From Methanomassiliicoccales archaeon (lineage in GTDB: Archaea; Thermoplasmatota; Thermoplasmata; Methanomassiliicoccales; UBA472), in NCBI GenBank assembly GCA_026394375.1, contig JAPKYJ010000013.1, forward strand, positions 128,089 to 192,088: a DNA stretch of 64,000 nucleotides, read 5' to 3'. Positions 16,979-26,614 of the stretch are shown here, in pieces. The position numbers and the translations under genes were made by a program. The notes below the pieces were generated by a model. The model saw nothing but the letters and a program-made list of their open reading frames with translations. It was not told where the DNA came from and did no database searches. Each line of letters starts with the position of its first letter. Within the stretch, counting starts at the first letter, position 1.

Positions 16979-18022
16979 ATGGCCAAAGCTCGCCTCCTCT
17001 TCGCTCCTTTCGACATGGATATCTCCTCGGCCGTTCATTCTTCCGTCATGAAGGGGAAGGAGAGGAAGTACCTCAAGGACCTGAAAGAAGGAGATGAAGT
17101 CGATCAGTCGGTCTCGGTGAAACAGAAACGCCCTCCCCGACCTTACGCAGGAGGCCGCTTCTTCGAGCTGCGCGTCTCGGACCGCAGCGCTGAGATGAAC
17201 TTGAAGTTCTGGGGTTCTGGGGACAAAGGTTCATTGGACCAGGTCTACGCATCCTTCTGCGCGGGGGATGTGGTCAAGGTGAGAGGGAACGTGGGCAGAT
17301 ATTGGGACGCGCTTGAGATCTCCGTCTCCCCGGACAAGGGTGGTAGGCTAGAGAAGCTCGCGATGAGCGAGGTGGTGCGGGAGGATTTCGTGGCCCGGAG
17401 CGAGCGCGAGCCGGAACAGCTGATGGCCGCCCTGAATCTGCATATACGAGGTTTGAAAGACGAGGGACTGCGAGCCTTGTTGACCGTCTTCTTCTCCGAC
17501 GAGGAGTTCGTGGAGCGGTTCCGCAACTCCCCTGGTTCGATGTGGATGCACTGCAATTGGATCGGGGGGCTGGCGGAGCACACCCTCAAGGTGGTGGAGA
17601 TATGTGAGTTCCTGACCAAGGAATATCCTAAGCTGGACCACGACCTCCTCATTGCCGGTGCACTGTTGCATGACGTCGGCAAAGTGAGCGAGTACGTGGT
17701 AACGACGAACATAGATGTCACACCGGACGGCATGCTCCGGGGGCACATCGCCATCGGGGCGGAGATGATCTCAAGGGCCTGCGACAAGGTGCCAGCCATG
17801 AGCGAGAATCTCAGGCTGAAGGTGGTGCACATGGTGCTATCCAGTCATGGAGAGCTCGAGTTCGGCTCGCCCAAGAAGCCCCAGTTCCCGGAGGCGTATG
17901 CGCTCAACTTCGCCGACGACCTAGATGCCAAGTTGGAGCAGTTCATCAAGATCAAGGAGGAGGCCAGGACCGAGGACCCCTGGATATTCGACAAGCGCTT
18001 CGGCCAGGTGTATCTGCGCTAG
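16979..18022 (+). CDS. OB-fold plus HD-domain protein, YhaM-type 3'-5' exoribonuclease-like
   Basis: 347 residues. An OB-fold nucleic-acid-binding domain (about 30-125) is followed by an HD phosphohydrolase domain with HCNWIGGLAEHTLKV, the diagnostic LLHDVGK, GHIAIGAEM and the late motif HGELEFGSPKKPQFPEAYALNFADDLDAKL. This is the domain order of bacterial YhaM, which trims RNA and single-stranded DNA from the 3' end; the archaeal role is inferred. Start ATG at 16979 with GGGTG upstream; another ATG at 17048 lacks a ribosome site. Its TAG stop shares a CTAG with the convergent stop of the next gene. Confidence 0.85.
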   Translation: MAKARLLFAPFDMDISSAVHSSVMKGKERKYLKDLKEGDEVDQSVSVKQKRPPRPYAGGRFFELRVSDRSAEMNLKFWGSGDKGSLDQVYASFCAGDVVKVRGNVGRYWDALEISVSPDKGGRLEKLAMSEVVREDFVARSEREPEQLMAALNLHIRGLKDEGLRALLTVFFSDEEFVERFRNSPGSMWMHCNWIGGLAEHTLKVVEICEFLTKEYPKLDHDLLIAGALLHDVGKVSEYVVTTNIDVTPDGMLRGHIAIGAEMISRACDKVPAMSENLRLKVVHMVLSSHGELEFGSPKKPQFPEAYALNFADDLDAKLEQFIKIKEEARTEDPWIFDKRFGQVYLR

Positions 18023-18288
18023 TCCGCTTGTCCCTCGAACCAGTAGGAGCATCTCTCCAGACCTCTCAGGTTGTCGGGATGCCAAGGGAAGGCGCGGCAA
18101 TGGTCGCTGCGTGAAGAATGGATGGTGCAGGTCCATTGCCCATCCTTGAGGGTTAGGAACTGGCACTGTCCGTTCTCGGGCAATCCATTGTCGTGGTAGA
18201 ACTCCTTGGCGTCCTCGTCCACGAAAAAGCGCGGCTTGCAACAATCCCCACATCGGTTGCAGTCTCCGTGACGGACCAGCGCCGGCAT
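18019..18288 (-). CDS. YkgJ-family CxxCxxCC protein
   Basis: 89 residues. The N-terminus carries CNRCGDCC (residues about 10-17), and two further Cys (CTIH and HCRAFPWHP) complete the pattern of the UPF0153/YkgJ family, thought to bind zinc or an iron-sulfur cluster. The function is not established for the family. The gene is convergent with the HD-domain gene and overlaps it by four bases. An ATG start is clear, and no Shine-Dalgarno is visible. Confidence 0.85.
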   Translation of the reverse strand: MPALVRHGDCNRCGDCCKPRFFVDEDAKEFYHDNGLPENGQCQFLTLKDGQWTCTIHSSRSDHCRAFPWHPDNLRGLERCSYWFEGQAD

Positions 18289-18978
18289 GCGAGGGAGATG
18301 TGCTTAACGGGCTAAACCTTTTTCTGTTCTTGGGCGACGCTCATCTCGCCCTGGGCCATCTTCTCCGGTGCTTGGCTGGACTCGGCCGTGGTGTGTGGTC
18401 TTAGCACAACTCCTATGAAGCCATAGGACCGGAAAGCGGCCACCACCGGAATATTGGAATAGCTGGTGGAAGCCGCATGCTTCCCTTCCGGTTCGATAGC
18501 GTCCTGAGAATGGATCAAGCGAACAACGACTGATGGAGTGCTAGAACTCCTTTCCATTCCCCGGAGAACATAGCCGGACAAAAAAGCAATCGGAGAGCGG
18601 GACCAAGATCGATGCCATTGTCCAAGAAGAGGATGGCCAGTGTGCCCCGGCCGAAACAGATTGGTTCATGGACGGGCGGTGCCCGGATCTCCCCACACTG
18701 ACCCTGGCCGGGGGTGTTTGTCGTGCACCGGGGTTGTCCTCCAGTCATGACGCGATGTCACATCGCAGTTCCTGCAGGGACCCATATTACGGCGCACTGT
18801 GCGCCTCCAGCATTCTGAGGGATCACTGGTCACCCTCGGATTTTTCGGAGGCAGGTCCAACTACGCGCATCCAGTATTTATCTGTTCTCTGCTCGCACCC
18901 GAATACCGCCCAATCCATCGTTGAAGGCGGTCCCGAGGGCAAGCATTTTCTCCTCTGCCTCCCAATGATAGGAACAAG
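18289..18978. other. Gene-poor 690-base gap
   Basis: No convincing gene. A minus-strand frame at 18312-18581 (89 codons) contains YSNIPVVAAFRSYGFIGVVLR, faintly like the end of a dCache sensor domain, and could be a decayed fragment. The base composition and codon pattern look unlike neighbouring genes. A hairpin GGCGCA-CTG-TGCGCC lies at 18791-18805 and a TATA-like AGTATTTATC at 18873-18882, about 100 bases before the DUF72 gene. No tRNA-like structure was found. Confidence 0.5.
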
Positions 18979-19863
18979 ATGATAGCGGTCGGTTGCAGTG
19001 GTTGGTCCTACGATGACTGGGTCGGGCGCTTCTATCCCATGGAGCTGGCCAAGAAGAAAGGGGATTGGTTCGCCTACTACGCCCAGTATTTCCGCACCGT
19101 GGAGATCAACAGTACGTTCTACCGGCCACCGAACGAGTTCATGGTGCGCTCTTGGATTACCAAGTCCAAGGACCTGAAAGGGTTCGAGTATTCGGTCAAG
19201 ATGCCTCAACTGGTGACGCACGAATCCCTGGTCAAAGGCGAAGTGCAGAAGGCCTGCGAGCAAGCGGCCTCCTTCGAGCGTATCTGCATTCAGCCCTTGG
19301 CGGAGGCAGGGAGGCTGGGATGCGTGCTCCTTCAGCTCTCACCCTACTTCAAGAACGAGGGCGACTCGCTGTTGAACTTGGTCAGAATGCTGGATACGGT
19401 CAGAACCGCAGAGCATGACTACGCGGTGGAATGGCGTCACCGCTCCTGGCTGGATGAGGGTGGACGAGAGGTGAACGCCGCCGCTCTGGAAGCGCTCAAG
19501 GAGAGGAACGTGGCCAACGTCCTGGTCGACGGTCCGGGCTTCCCCGTCACCCAGGTGGAAACGGCCGATCATGCATACGTGCGCTTCCACGGCCGCAACT
19601 ACGATATCTGGTATCGGGACGAGCCGGAGGACGATCATCGCCTCAACCGCTACGACTATCTCTACACCGATGAGCAGCTTGGCAAGTGGCAGCCCCGGAT
19701 CAAAGAGGCGGAGAAGAATGCGGATCGGGTGCGGGTCTACTTCAACAATCATGCTTCTGGCAAGTCCACCAAGAACGCCTTCCGCATGATGGACCTTCTG
19801 GGCATCGAGCACAAGGAGAAGGAGATCAAGCTCCAGGAGCAGCACAAGCTGGGCGGTTTCTGA
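18979..19863 (+). CDS. DUF72 (YecE-like) TIM-barrel protein
   Basis: 294 residues. It opens with the family pattern IAVGCSGWSYDDWVGRFYP and contains VEINSTFYRPP, FEYSVKMPQLVTH, YAVEWRHRSW, YVRFHGRN and VYFNNHASGKSTKNA, all hallmarks of DUF72. The fold is a TIM barrel and no reaction has been firmly established. It is a single gene with a long untranslated region ahead of it and is followed after 54 bases by the acetyl-CoA synthetase gene. Confidence 0.9.
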   Translation: MIAVGCSGWSYDDWVGRFYPMELAKKKGDWFAYYAQYFRTVEINSTFYRPPNEFMVRSWITKSKDLKGFEYSVKMPQLVTHESLVKGEVQKACEQAASFERICIQPLAEAGRLGCVLLQLSPYFKNEGDSLLNLVRMLDTVRTAEHDYAVEWRHRSWLDEGGREVNAAALEALKERNVANVLVDGPGFPVTQVETADHAYVRFHGRNYDIWYRDEPEDDHRLNRYDYLYTDEQLGKWQPRIKEAEKNADRVRVYFNNHASGKSTKNAFRMMDLLGIEHKEKEIKLQEQHKLGGF

Positions 19864-19917
19864 GCCGCCGACAACGCAAGTTCTTATACGGCGCCCATCA
19901 ATCCGAACGCGGGGAAC

Positions 19918-22017
19918 ATGAGGGAGCTTTTTGAGCCCAAGGCCATCGCGGTCATCGGGGCCGCCCGCGAGGAGATGAAGGTGGGGCACATCGTGCTCAA
20001 GAACCTCATCGATTCGGGGTTCGAGGGTCCACTGTACCCCATCAACCCCAAGGCGGACGAGATCCTGGGGCACAAGTGCTTCCCCTCCGTTCTGGACGTT
20101 CCAGGAGAGATCGAACTGGCCGTGATCGCCGTGCCCAACGTCTACGTTCCTCGGGTCATGGAGAACTGCGGAAAGAAAGGGATCAAGGTAGCTATCATCA
20201 TCACCGCCGGTTTCAAGGAGACTGGAAAGGTGGGGGCAGAGCTGGAGATGAAGGTGGGAGAGATCGCTCGTTTCTATGGCATCCGCGTCCTGGGGCCGAA
20301 CTGCCTAGGCCTCATCAACCCTCAACACAAGATGAACGCCACCTTCACGAACAATTATCCGCGCGAAGGCTCGATAGCCATCACCTCGCAATCCGGTGCC
20401 ATCTGCTCGACCATCCTGGACTGGGCGGAGCACATCAAGGTGGGCTTCTCAAAGTTCGTGAGCGTGGGGAACAAGGTGGACCTGGACGAAGCGGACATCC
20501 TGCGATTCCTGCGCGATGATCCGTCCACCAAGGTCATCGGCATGTATATCGAGGGCGTGAACCGGGGAGTCGAGTTCATGCGTGAGGCCTATCTGACCTC
20601 GGCCAACAAACCCATCCTTGCCTTGAAGGCGGGGAGGACCAACACCGGAGCGAAGGCGGCGTCCTCGCACACCGGTGCTTTGTCCGGGAGCGACAAGGTG
20701 TACGGCGCAGCCATGCTTCAGTCCGGCATCGTGCGGGTGCAGAACATCGAGGAGTTGTTCGACCTTCTCTTGGCTTTCGCGACCATGCCCCTGCCCAAAG
20801 AGGGTGGGCTGGCGATCGTCACCAACGCCGGCGGACTGGGGGTATTGGCGGCGGACGCCTGCAGCGACCATGGTCTGAACATGGCATCCTTCACCGCTGA
20901 GACCATCGCCAAGCTGAAGAGCAAGCTGCCAGAGGAGGCGAACTTGTATAATCCGGTGGACGTGGTGGGGGATGCACGGACTGACCGCTATGAGTTCGCT
21001 TTGCGTACTGTCATGGACGATCCCAACGTCTCCTGCGCACTGGTGATGCTGGCGCCCACCGACCTGGTGGACATTCCTTCGGTGGCGCAGTTGGTCGCCT
21101 CCTTCGCTGGCAAGACATCAATGCCTCTGGTGGCCACGTTCGTGGGAGGGGAGGACGTGGCAAAAGGAGTGACGATTCTGAGAGAATCCGGAGTGCCAAG
21201 TTATGAGTCCCCGGACCGGGCCATCCGTGCTCTGGCAGCGATGATGGAGTACCGCCGGGCGGTCGAGTCTCGGACCAGCAATTCGTTCCTTCGGGTTCCA
21301 GGGGATGGAGATCGGGTGCGCGCCCTGATCCGGAGCGCAAGGGAAGAGGGCCGTGTCAGCCTCTCGGAGAAGGAGGGCAAGGATATCTTGGTGGCTTACG
21401 GCGTGTCCGTTCCCCAGGAAGGCGTGGCGAAGAGCGCTGAGGAAGCGGCGCGCATCGCTGAAGACATAGGCTATCCGGTGGTGATGAAGATCGAATCCCC
21501 GGACGTATTCCACAAGACGGACGTGGGAGGCGTGGCCGTCAATATCGCCAGCGGGGACGAGGTGAGGAAGCAGTTCGATCTGATAACCACCAGGGTGCGC
21601 ACCCGCATGCCTCAGGCTCGCATCCAGGGCATCTCGGTGCAGAAGATGCTGGTGGGACGAGAGGTCATCGTGGGAATGGTCCGGGACCCGCAGTTCGGTC
21701 CGGTCGTCACCTTTGGCCTCGGGGGCATCTTCGTGGAAGTGATGAAGGACGTCGTTCAAAGGATCGCCCCCTTGACCAAGGAGGACATAAGCAACATGAT
21801 ACGCTCCATCAAAGCCTATCCGATATTGGCCGGGGCGAGGGGCAAGAGGCCGGCGGACATCGAGGCCTTGAAGGACGTCATCGCCCGGGTGGCCCAGATC
21901 GGGGTCGACTTCCCGGAGATAGCGGAACTGGAGATCAACCCGGTCATCGTCGGGGACGAGGGCCAGGGATGCAGCGCGGTGGATGCGCTTGTGACAATTG
22001 GGAGGGAAAGGGAATGA
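19918..22017 (+). CDS. Acetate-CoA ligase (ADP-forming), fused alpha and beta subunits
   Basis: 699 residues. The alpha part has a CoA-binding Rossmann domain (IAVIGAAREEMKVGH, about 8-22), the ligase domain with TSQSGAI, and the phosphohistidine loop SSHTGALSGS with His251. The beta part (about 475-699) is an ATP-grasp domain with GYPVVMKIESPDVFHKTDVGG. The enzyme makes ATP and acetate from acetyl-CoA, ADP and phosphate, and can run in reverse. In some archaea the two parts are separate genes. Its TGA overlaps the ATG of the next gene, so the pair is translationally coupled. Confidence 0.92.
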   Translation: MRELFEPKAIAVIGAAREEMKVGHIVLKNLIDSGFEGPLYPINPKADEILGHKCFPSVLDVPGEIELAVIAVPNVYVPRVMENCGKKGIKVAIIITAGFKETGKVGAELEMKVGEIARFYGIRVLGPNCLGLINPQHKMNATFTNNYPREGSIAITSQSGAICSTILDWAEHIKVGFSKFVSVGNKVDLDEADILRFLRDDPSTKVIGMYIEGVNRGVEFMREAYLTSANKPILALKAGRTNTGAKAASSHTGALSGSDKVYGAAMLQSGIVRVQNIEELFDLLLAFATMPLPKEGGLAIVTNAGGLGVLAADACSDHGLNMASFTAETIAKLKSKLPEEANLYNPVDVVGDARTDRYEFALRTVMDDPNVSCALVMLAPTDLVDIPSVAQLVASFAGKTSMPLVATFVGGEDVAKGVTILRESGVPSYESPDRAIRALAAMMEYRRAVESRTSNSFLRVPGDGDRVRALIRSAREEGRVSLSEKEGKDILVAYGVSVPQEGVAKSAEEAARIAEDIGYPVVMKIESPDVFHKTDVGGVAVNIASGDEVRKQFDLITTRVRTRMPQARIQGISVQKMLVGREVIVGMVRDPQFGPVVTFGLGGIFVEVMKDVVQRIAPLTKEDISNMIRSIKAYPILAGARGKRPADIEALKDVIARVAQIGVDFPEIAELEINPVIVGDEGQGCSAVDALVTIGRERE

Positions 22018-23009
22018 GAAGTCTCTTCATGGGTTCGGTTGTGGAACGATCTGGTAAGAGCATGATCACGCTTGGAATAGCGCTCAATTGCGGCAGGCGG
22101 CTCGGCTACTTCAAGCCGTTCGTGGAGAAGCTCATCAACGGACGCGAGTCGTTGGTGGACCAGGACGCCTATCTGATGAAGAGGGCGCTCAAGCTCAAGT
22201 CAAAGGAGGAGGAGCTTTGCCCCTTCGTCTACGACGTGCTCAGACCGGTCCCCATGTCCTCGATCGTCGAGGCGTACGATCGTCTGAGCAAGGACTGCGA
22301 GTTGATGCTGGTGGAGGGGACGAGGGACATAGTCACCGGCTGCTTGCACGGGGTCTCGGGCATGGCCATAGCGTCCGCCGTGGGGGCGGAGGTGGTACTG
22401 ATCTCCACCCCGCAGCCTTCAGCGCTGGACAAGATTGCCATGCTGGTGCGCATGATGCAAGCTCAGAACATCCCGTTCAAAGGGGTCATCTTGAACATGT
22501 GCGACGACCCGGCGATCAAGCTCATGCTCGAGGACAAGGGAGTGAAGGTCCTGGGGGTGGTGCCCGAAGTACCAGAGCTCAAGCGCTTCACGGCCCGCGA
22601 GGTGCGGGAGGCCGTCAATGCAGAGCTAGTGGTGGAGAACGGCCTGGACAACGTGGTGCAAGAGGTGATGATCGGTGCCATGACCCCCGAGACCGCGCTC
22701 ACCTACATGCGCCGCGTGCCCAGGAAGGCGCTCATCACCGGCGGCGACCGGGCGGACATACAACTGGCAGCGCTCTCAACGGACACATCTTGCCTGGTCC
22801 TCACCGGAGGGCTGTATCCGGCCAAGCAGGTGGTGGCCAAGGCCTATGAGGAAGGCGTCCCGATACTGCTCACGCGCTACAACACGCTGGAGGCGGCGGA
22901 GATGGTGGACCATCTCATCGCCCGCATCGACCCTGACGACAAGGAGAAAGTGGAACGCATAAGGAAAGTGATCGGAGCATCCGTGGACATGGCCGCCCTC
23001 TTGAAATGA
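22014..23009 (+). CDS. BioD-like P-loop plus DRTGG-domain protein (phosphotransacetylase N-terminal type)
   Basis: 331 residues. The N-terminus MRSLFMGSVVERSGKSM is a P-loop of the BioD-like family seen at the front of long phosphotransacetylases. A DRTGG domain follows at about 215-320, with ITGGDRADIQLAAL and LTGGLYPAKQV. No phosphate acetyl/butyryl transferase domain is present. The ATGA overlap with the ADP-forming acetyl-CoA synthetase strongly suggests a shared role, perhaps regulation or sensing of acetyl-CoA or nucleotide status. This is inference: the function of stand-alone members is not established. It ends six bases before the convergent rad50. Confidence 0.85.
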   Translation: MRSLFMGSVVERSGKSMITLGIALNCGRRLGYFKPFVEKLINGRESLVDQDAYLMKRALKLKSKEEELCPFVYDVLRPVPMSSIVEAYDRLSKDCELMLVEGTRDIVTGCLHGVSGMAIASAVGAEVVLISTPQPSALDKIAMLVRMMQAQNIPFKGVILNMCDDPAIKLMLEDKGVKVLGVVPEVPELKRFTAREVREAVNAELVVENGLDNVVQEVMIGAMTPETALTYMRRVPRKALITGGDRADIQLAALSTDTSCLVLTGGLYPAKQVVAKAYEEGVPILLTRYNTLEAAEMVDHLIARIDPDDKEKVERIRKVIGASVDMAALLK

Positions 23010-23015
23010 TTAGCC

Positions 23016-25430
23016 TCAACTCGTGACCAGGACCTCGCTCGAGCCATCCTCCTTCTCCCGCACCAGGATGGCGCCGTTTATGAGGTCCTTCATATCCTCC
23101 ACATGGGTGATCAGCACGATCTGGCTGAACTGCTTGGAGAGCTGATCGAACGCGTTCACGATGTTGCGCTTGCGCACCTGGTCCTGGGACCCGAAGATCT
23201 CGTCCAGGATGAGGAAGTTGAGGGCGTTCCCGGAACGCTCGCTGATCATCTTGGATATGGCCAGGCGCAGGCAGAGATTGGCCAGGTCTGCTTCGCCCCC
23301 GGAGAAGCGGTCCAATGGATACTTCTTTCCCCCGTCCAGGACCTCGATCTCGTATTCGTCGTTCAGCTCCATGCCCGCGTACTTGGATTCGGTCAGCTCT
23401 TGGAACAGCTTGGAGGATATCTGGGAGAGCGCGGGGGTGATGCGGGCGATGACCTCCGACCTGAAGACCCGCATGGCATCGCTGAGCGCGCTCTGCTCCT
23501 GAAGCTTCCTGGTGCCGGCGGAGGTTCTCCTCTCGATAGCTTCCACTTCCTCCAATTGCCCTCGGATCGCCGCGGCCTCGTTCTCCTTGCCCGAGAGCTC
23601 CGCCTGCTTTCGGGCGATCTCCTTGCTCTTGAGCATGGCAGCATCGGCCGCTCCGTCCACCTCGGACTGCGCTCGCTCCAGGTCGCCCTCGTGGTAGCCT
23701 ATGCTCTCGACCTTGGTAGTGGTGGATCTAGCCTCTTGTCTGAGGACCTCCAGAATCGTTCTTGCGTTCTTCAGCGCCTTCTCCAGCTCGGTAGTGCGCT
23801 GTACCTGCGCCTTCAGTTCCTGGCACCGGTCCGCGGCCGCCCTGAGCTTGGTCAAGCTGCCTTTGAGCTGCAGGTATCTAGCTTCGTCAAAATCGATCTC
23901 CCCTATCTCGTTCGCTCTGCGCAGCAGCCCCTCCCTCTCCACCTCCAGTTGTGAGCGTTGAGCGGTCCGCTCCCGCAACCGGGATAGCAGTTCCACCTCT
24001 CTTTCCCGGTCTGCGACCAGCTTCTTCCTCCTCTCTTCCAGGGCCTTGGCCCTTTGCATCGATTGCTCGGCCTGCGTCTGCAGGCCAGATCTCTCTAGGT
24101 CCAACTGCTTCCGCTCGGCGCTCTTGCCGCTCAGTTCCTGACCAAGCTTGGTCAGGAGGGATGAATGCTGGTCCCCCATCCGCCGTTCGCAGGTGGGACA
24201 ACAGCTCTCCGGCCCCAGCCGGGAGATCTCTTCCATCTTCTTTTTCAGCGCATCCATCTCCCTTTGGAGGCGGCGGGCCTCGCTCTCCTTTCCCTTGGCA
24301 CCCTCCGACCGGTCCTTGGCCTGTTCCAGGAACTCGCTGAGATTCTTCTCCACGCTAGCAAGGTGGCCGGATGGGTCCTTCAGCTCCTCGAGCTCGATCG
24401 CTGTCCTCTTGCAGTCCTCCTCGATGCGCAGCCGGTCCCGGTCCACGACGCTCAGCCTTGCCTGGATGCCCTTCCTCTCCTCGTAGGAGCGCAGGACGTT
24501 CTCGAACTTCTCCTTCTCCTGCACCGCCTTCTCATATTCCTCCTTGATAGGGCGAAGCCTGGCCAGCTCCTCCTTCTTCTCGCCCAAGGAGCGAAGCTCT
24601 CCTTCCAGCTCCGCTTCGGATCGCTCCTGTGCCTTCAGTTCCATCTCCTTGCGCATCAGGTCGTCGCGGGCGGAGCGATAGCGTTCCTGGATGGCAGAGA
24701 TAAGAGAGCGATCCCCTTTCTTCTCTTCGACCTTCGATTCAAAGGAGATGAGCTGCGTCCTCAGCTCTTCCATCTCGGATCTCAGCTTCTTGCGCGATAT
24801 CTCGACCGCCTCCAGGTTCAGGAGGAGCGATGGGTGCTTCATCCCTCCATCGGATTGGACGAGGGAGGCCTGCAGCCCTTTGAGCTCGCTCTCTATGAGC
24901 CGGGCGTCCTTGTCGATCTCAGTGACCACCTTGTCGAGCACGTCCACTTCCAGCATGCGGCGCACCAGCTTCCTGCGTTCCTCAGCGCGCAACGAGCTCA
25001 GTGCGTTCAGATCTTTCTGTTTGGCGAACACCGAAACGAAGAAGGCGCGATGGTCCATGCCCAGCCTCTCGATCATGGCGTCTGTTACTGCGGTATCTCC
25101 TTTCGCCAGTAGCTTGCCGTTCACGGTCAAAGAGGCATCGAGCGCGTTCCTCTGCCCCTTCATGATGCGCTGCAGACGGTAGCTCTCACCCTCCAGCTCG
25201 AATTCCAGGGTCACGGAGCAGTCCTCGTTGGGCCAGGCTCCGGAGAACTTGACCCCTTCCTTGCCGGTGCGGACGATGCTGCCTTCGTTGCCGTAGATGG
25301 CCCAGGCGATCGCCTCCACCAGCGACGATTTGCCTGAACCGTTGCGGCCGATGATCCCTACGATGCCTTCGGGGAACTCCACCGCGGCCTGGCGGAACTT
25401 GCGGTAGTTGCGCAGCTCCATGTACCTCAA
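23016..25430 (-). CDS. rad50: DNA double-strand break repair ATPase Rad50
   Basis: 804 residues. Walker A IGRNGSGKSS near residue 30, then two long coiled coils around the zinc hook CPTC (Cys411, Cys414), the ABC signature FSGGEADLANL and Walker B FLILDEIFGSQD. With Mre11 it tethers and processes DNA ends. The frame starts at a TTG that overlaps the TGA of mre11 as TTGA; an ATG three codons later (25421) is also possible. Homologues usually have five to seven residues before the first Leu of the conserved strand, which favours the TTG. It is co-transcribed with mre11. Confidence 0.95.
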   Translation of the reverse strand: MRYMELRNYRKFRQAAVEFPEGIVGIIGRNGSGKSSLVEAIAWAIYGNEGSIVRTGKEGVKFSGAWPNEDCSVTLEFELEGESYRLQRIMKGQRNALDASLTVNGKLLAKGDTAVTDAMIERLGMDHRAFFVSVFAKQKDLNALSSLRAEERRKLVRRMLEVDVLDKVVTEIDKDARLIESELKGLQASLVQSDGGMKHPSLLLNLEAVEISRKKLRSEMEELRTQLISFESKVEEKKGDRSLISAIQERYRSARDDLMRKEMELKAQERSEAELEGELRSLGEKKEELARLRPIKEEYEKAVQEKEKFENVLRSYEERKGIQARLSVVDRDRLRIEEDCKRTAIELEELKDPSGHLASVEKNLSEFLEQAKDRSEGAKGKESEARRLQREMDALKKKMEEISRLGPESCCPTCERRMGDQHSSLLTKLGQELSGKSAERKQLDLERSGLQTQAEQSMQRAKALEERRKKLVADREREVELLSRLRERTAQRSQLEVEREGLLRRANEIGEIDFDEARYLQLKGSLTKLRAAADRCQELKAQVQRTTELEKALKNARTILEVLRQEARSTTTKVESIGYHEGDLERAQSEVDGAADAAMLKSKEIARKQAELSGKENEAAAIRGQLEEVEAIERRTSAGTRKLQEQSALSDAMRVFRSEVIARITPALSQISSKLFQELTESKYAGMELNDEYEIEVLDGGKKYPLDRFSGGEADLANLCLRLAISKMISERSGNALNFLILDEIFGSQDQVRKRNIVNAFDQLSKQFSQIVLITHVEDMKDLINGAILVREKEDGSSEVLVTS

Positions 25431-26545
25431 TCGGATTCTTCCAGCCCCCTTTGCAGATACTCCAGGCCTTTGCTGCGCAGTCTCTCCTTGTCAGCCTTCT
25501 CCACTGGATAATGATCCAGGAAGGAGACGAACTCCTTCTCCAGCGAATCGATGTAGGTGCTGGCGCTCTGAAGGGAGACGCCCTCCTGCACCACCTCGAA
25601 GCGGGCGTCGAAGTGCATGGCCTTGGCGGTTGCGGAGCGGAGCCAGGTATGGTCGATCGCCCGGTAGACCGGCGATGCCACGTTCCTCACTATCAGGCGG
25701 ACCAGCTTGCCCTCCAGCTCTTGTGATTCGATCTCATTTTTCAGTTCCTGACGCAGCTCGTCCGCGTCCTTCCTCTTGGCGTCGATGAGCGGAAGATCGA
25801 GCATGGGACGAGAGCGCAGGGGCACGAACTCCTTCTTGCCCTTCGCCAGGTCAACCATGACGAAGCCTTTCTTGTCCCGCGCCTCTGAGAAAGAGAGCCG
25901 CTCCGTCGAGCCAGAGTAGGTAGCGTTCCTGGTCACGTGCACGAAGCCGTGATAATGGCCGAGCGCAATGTAGTCCAGTTTCTCGTTCAAAGCGGAGACG
26001 GGCAGCATCAGCTCGTTGAACTCCCCCATGCGGAAATCCTGGATGCTTGCGATGCCGACATGCATCATGCCCACGTTCAGGTGCGAGTCGGATGGTCTCA
26101 TCTTCTCCGCTTCCCTTTGCAGCACCTCCCCTTCGCAGTGGGGCAGGGCGTGCACCATCAGCCCGCCCAGCTCGATGCTCTCATATTCGCCCTTGAACAC
26201 CGGATGGACGTCCTTCAAGTGCTCGAAGACCTTGAACACGCTACCGGTCTCCCGCAACTTCGGAGTGGAGTGGTTCCCGGCGATGACCACCACCGGGATG
26301 CCCGCCTGGGAGACGCGCGCGAACTGATCGAGAGCGAACGACAAAGCTCGATTCGACGGGCGCACGGAATCGAACAGGTCGCCCGAGTGCAGGAGGGCGT
26401 CCGGCTTGAGCCGAACGACCTTGTCCACGCATTCCTCGAACGCCCGATAGAAATCCACCTCCCGCAGGTTCAGCCCGGACTGCTCGTCCACTCTGCCGAA
26501 GGCCGAGTAGCCCAAATGCGTGTCGGAGACGTGGGCGATCCTCAT
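25427..26545 (-). CDS. mre11: DNA double-strand break repair nuclease Mre11
   Basis: 372 residues. The metallophosphoesterase motifs are present in order: HVSDTHLGY (residue 5 onward), LHSGDLFDSVRPSN, IAGNHSTP, MMHVG and ALGHYHGFV. It cuts DNA ends in the Mre11-Rad50 complex. The C-terminal region after residue 280 is helical, as expected for the part that docks on the Rad50 coiled coil. ATG start. It is the first gene of the mre11-rad50 pair. No herA/nurA partner lies in the window. Confidence 0.95.
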   Translation of the reverse strand: MRIAHVSDTHLGYSAFGRVDEQSGLNLREVDFYRAFEECVDKVVRLKPDALLHSGDLFDSVRPSNRALSFALDQFARVSQAGIPVVVIAGNHSTPKLRETGSVFKVFEHLKDVHPVFKGEYESIELGGLMVHALPHCEGEVLQREAEKMRPSDSHLNVGMMHVGIASIQDFRMGEFNELMLPVSALNEKLDYIALGHYHGFVHVTRNATYSGSTERLSFSEARDKKGFVMVDLAKGKKEFVPLRSRPMLDLPLIDAKRKDADELRQELKNEIESQELEGKLVRLIVRNVASPVYRAIDHTWLRSATAKAMHFDARFEVVQEGVSLQSASTYIDSLEKEFVSFLDHYPVEKADKERLRSKGLEYLQRGLEESD

Positions 26546-26614
26546 CTGTGCACCAGTTCGCCCCCAACAACGGCATGCGCTCTAAAAGGGATTTCTCAGA
26601 CCGTCCCGAAAGTG

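Noticed and set aside
18312-18581. 89-codon minus-strand frame in the gene-poor gap
   Set aside because: Only one stretch looks protein-like, with no ribosome site or conserved motif; kept as a possible remnant within the gap entry rather than as a gene.
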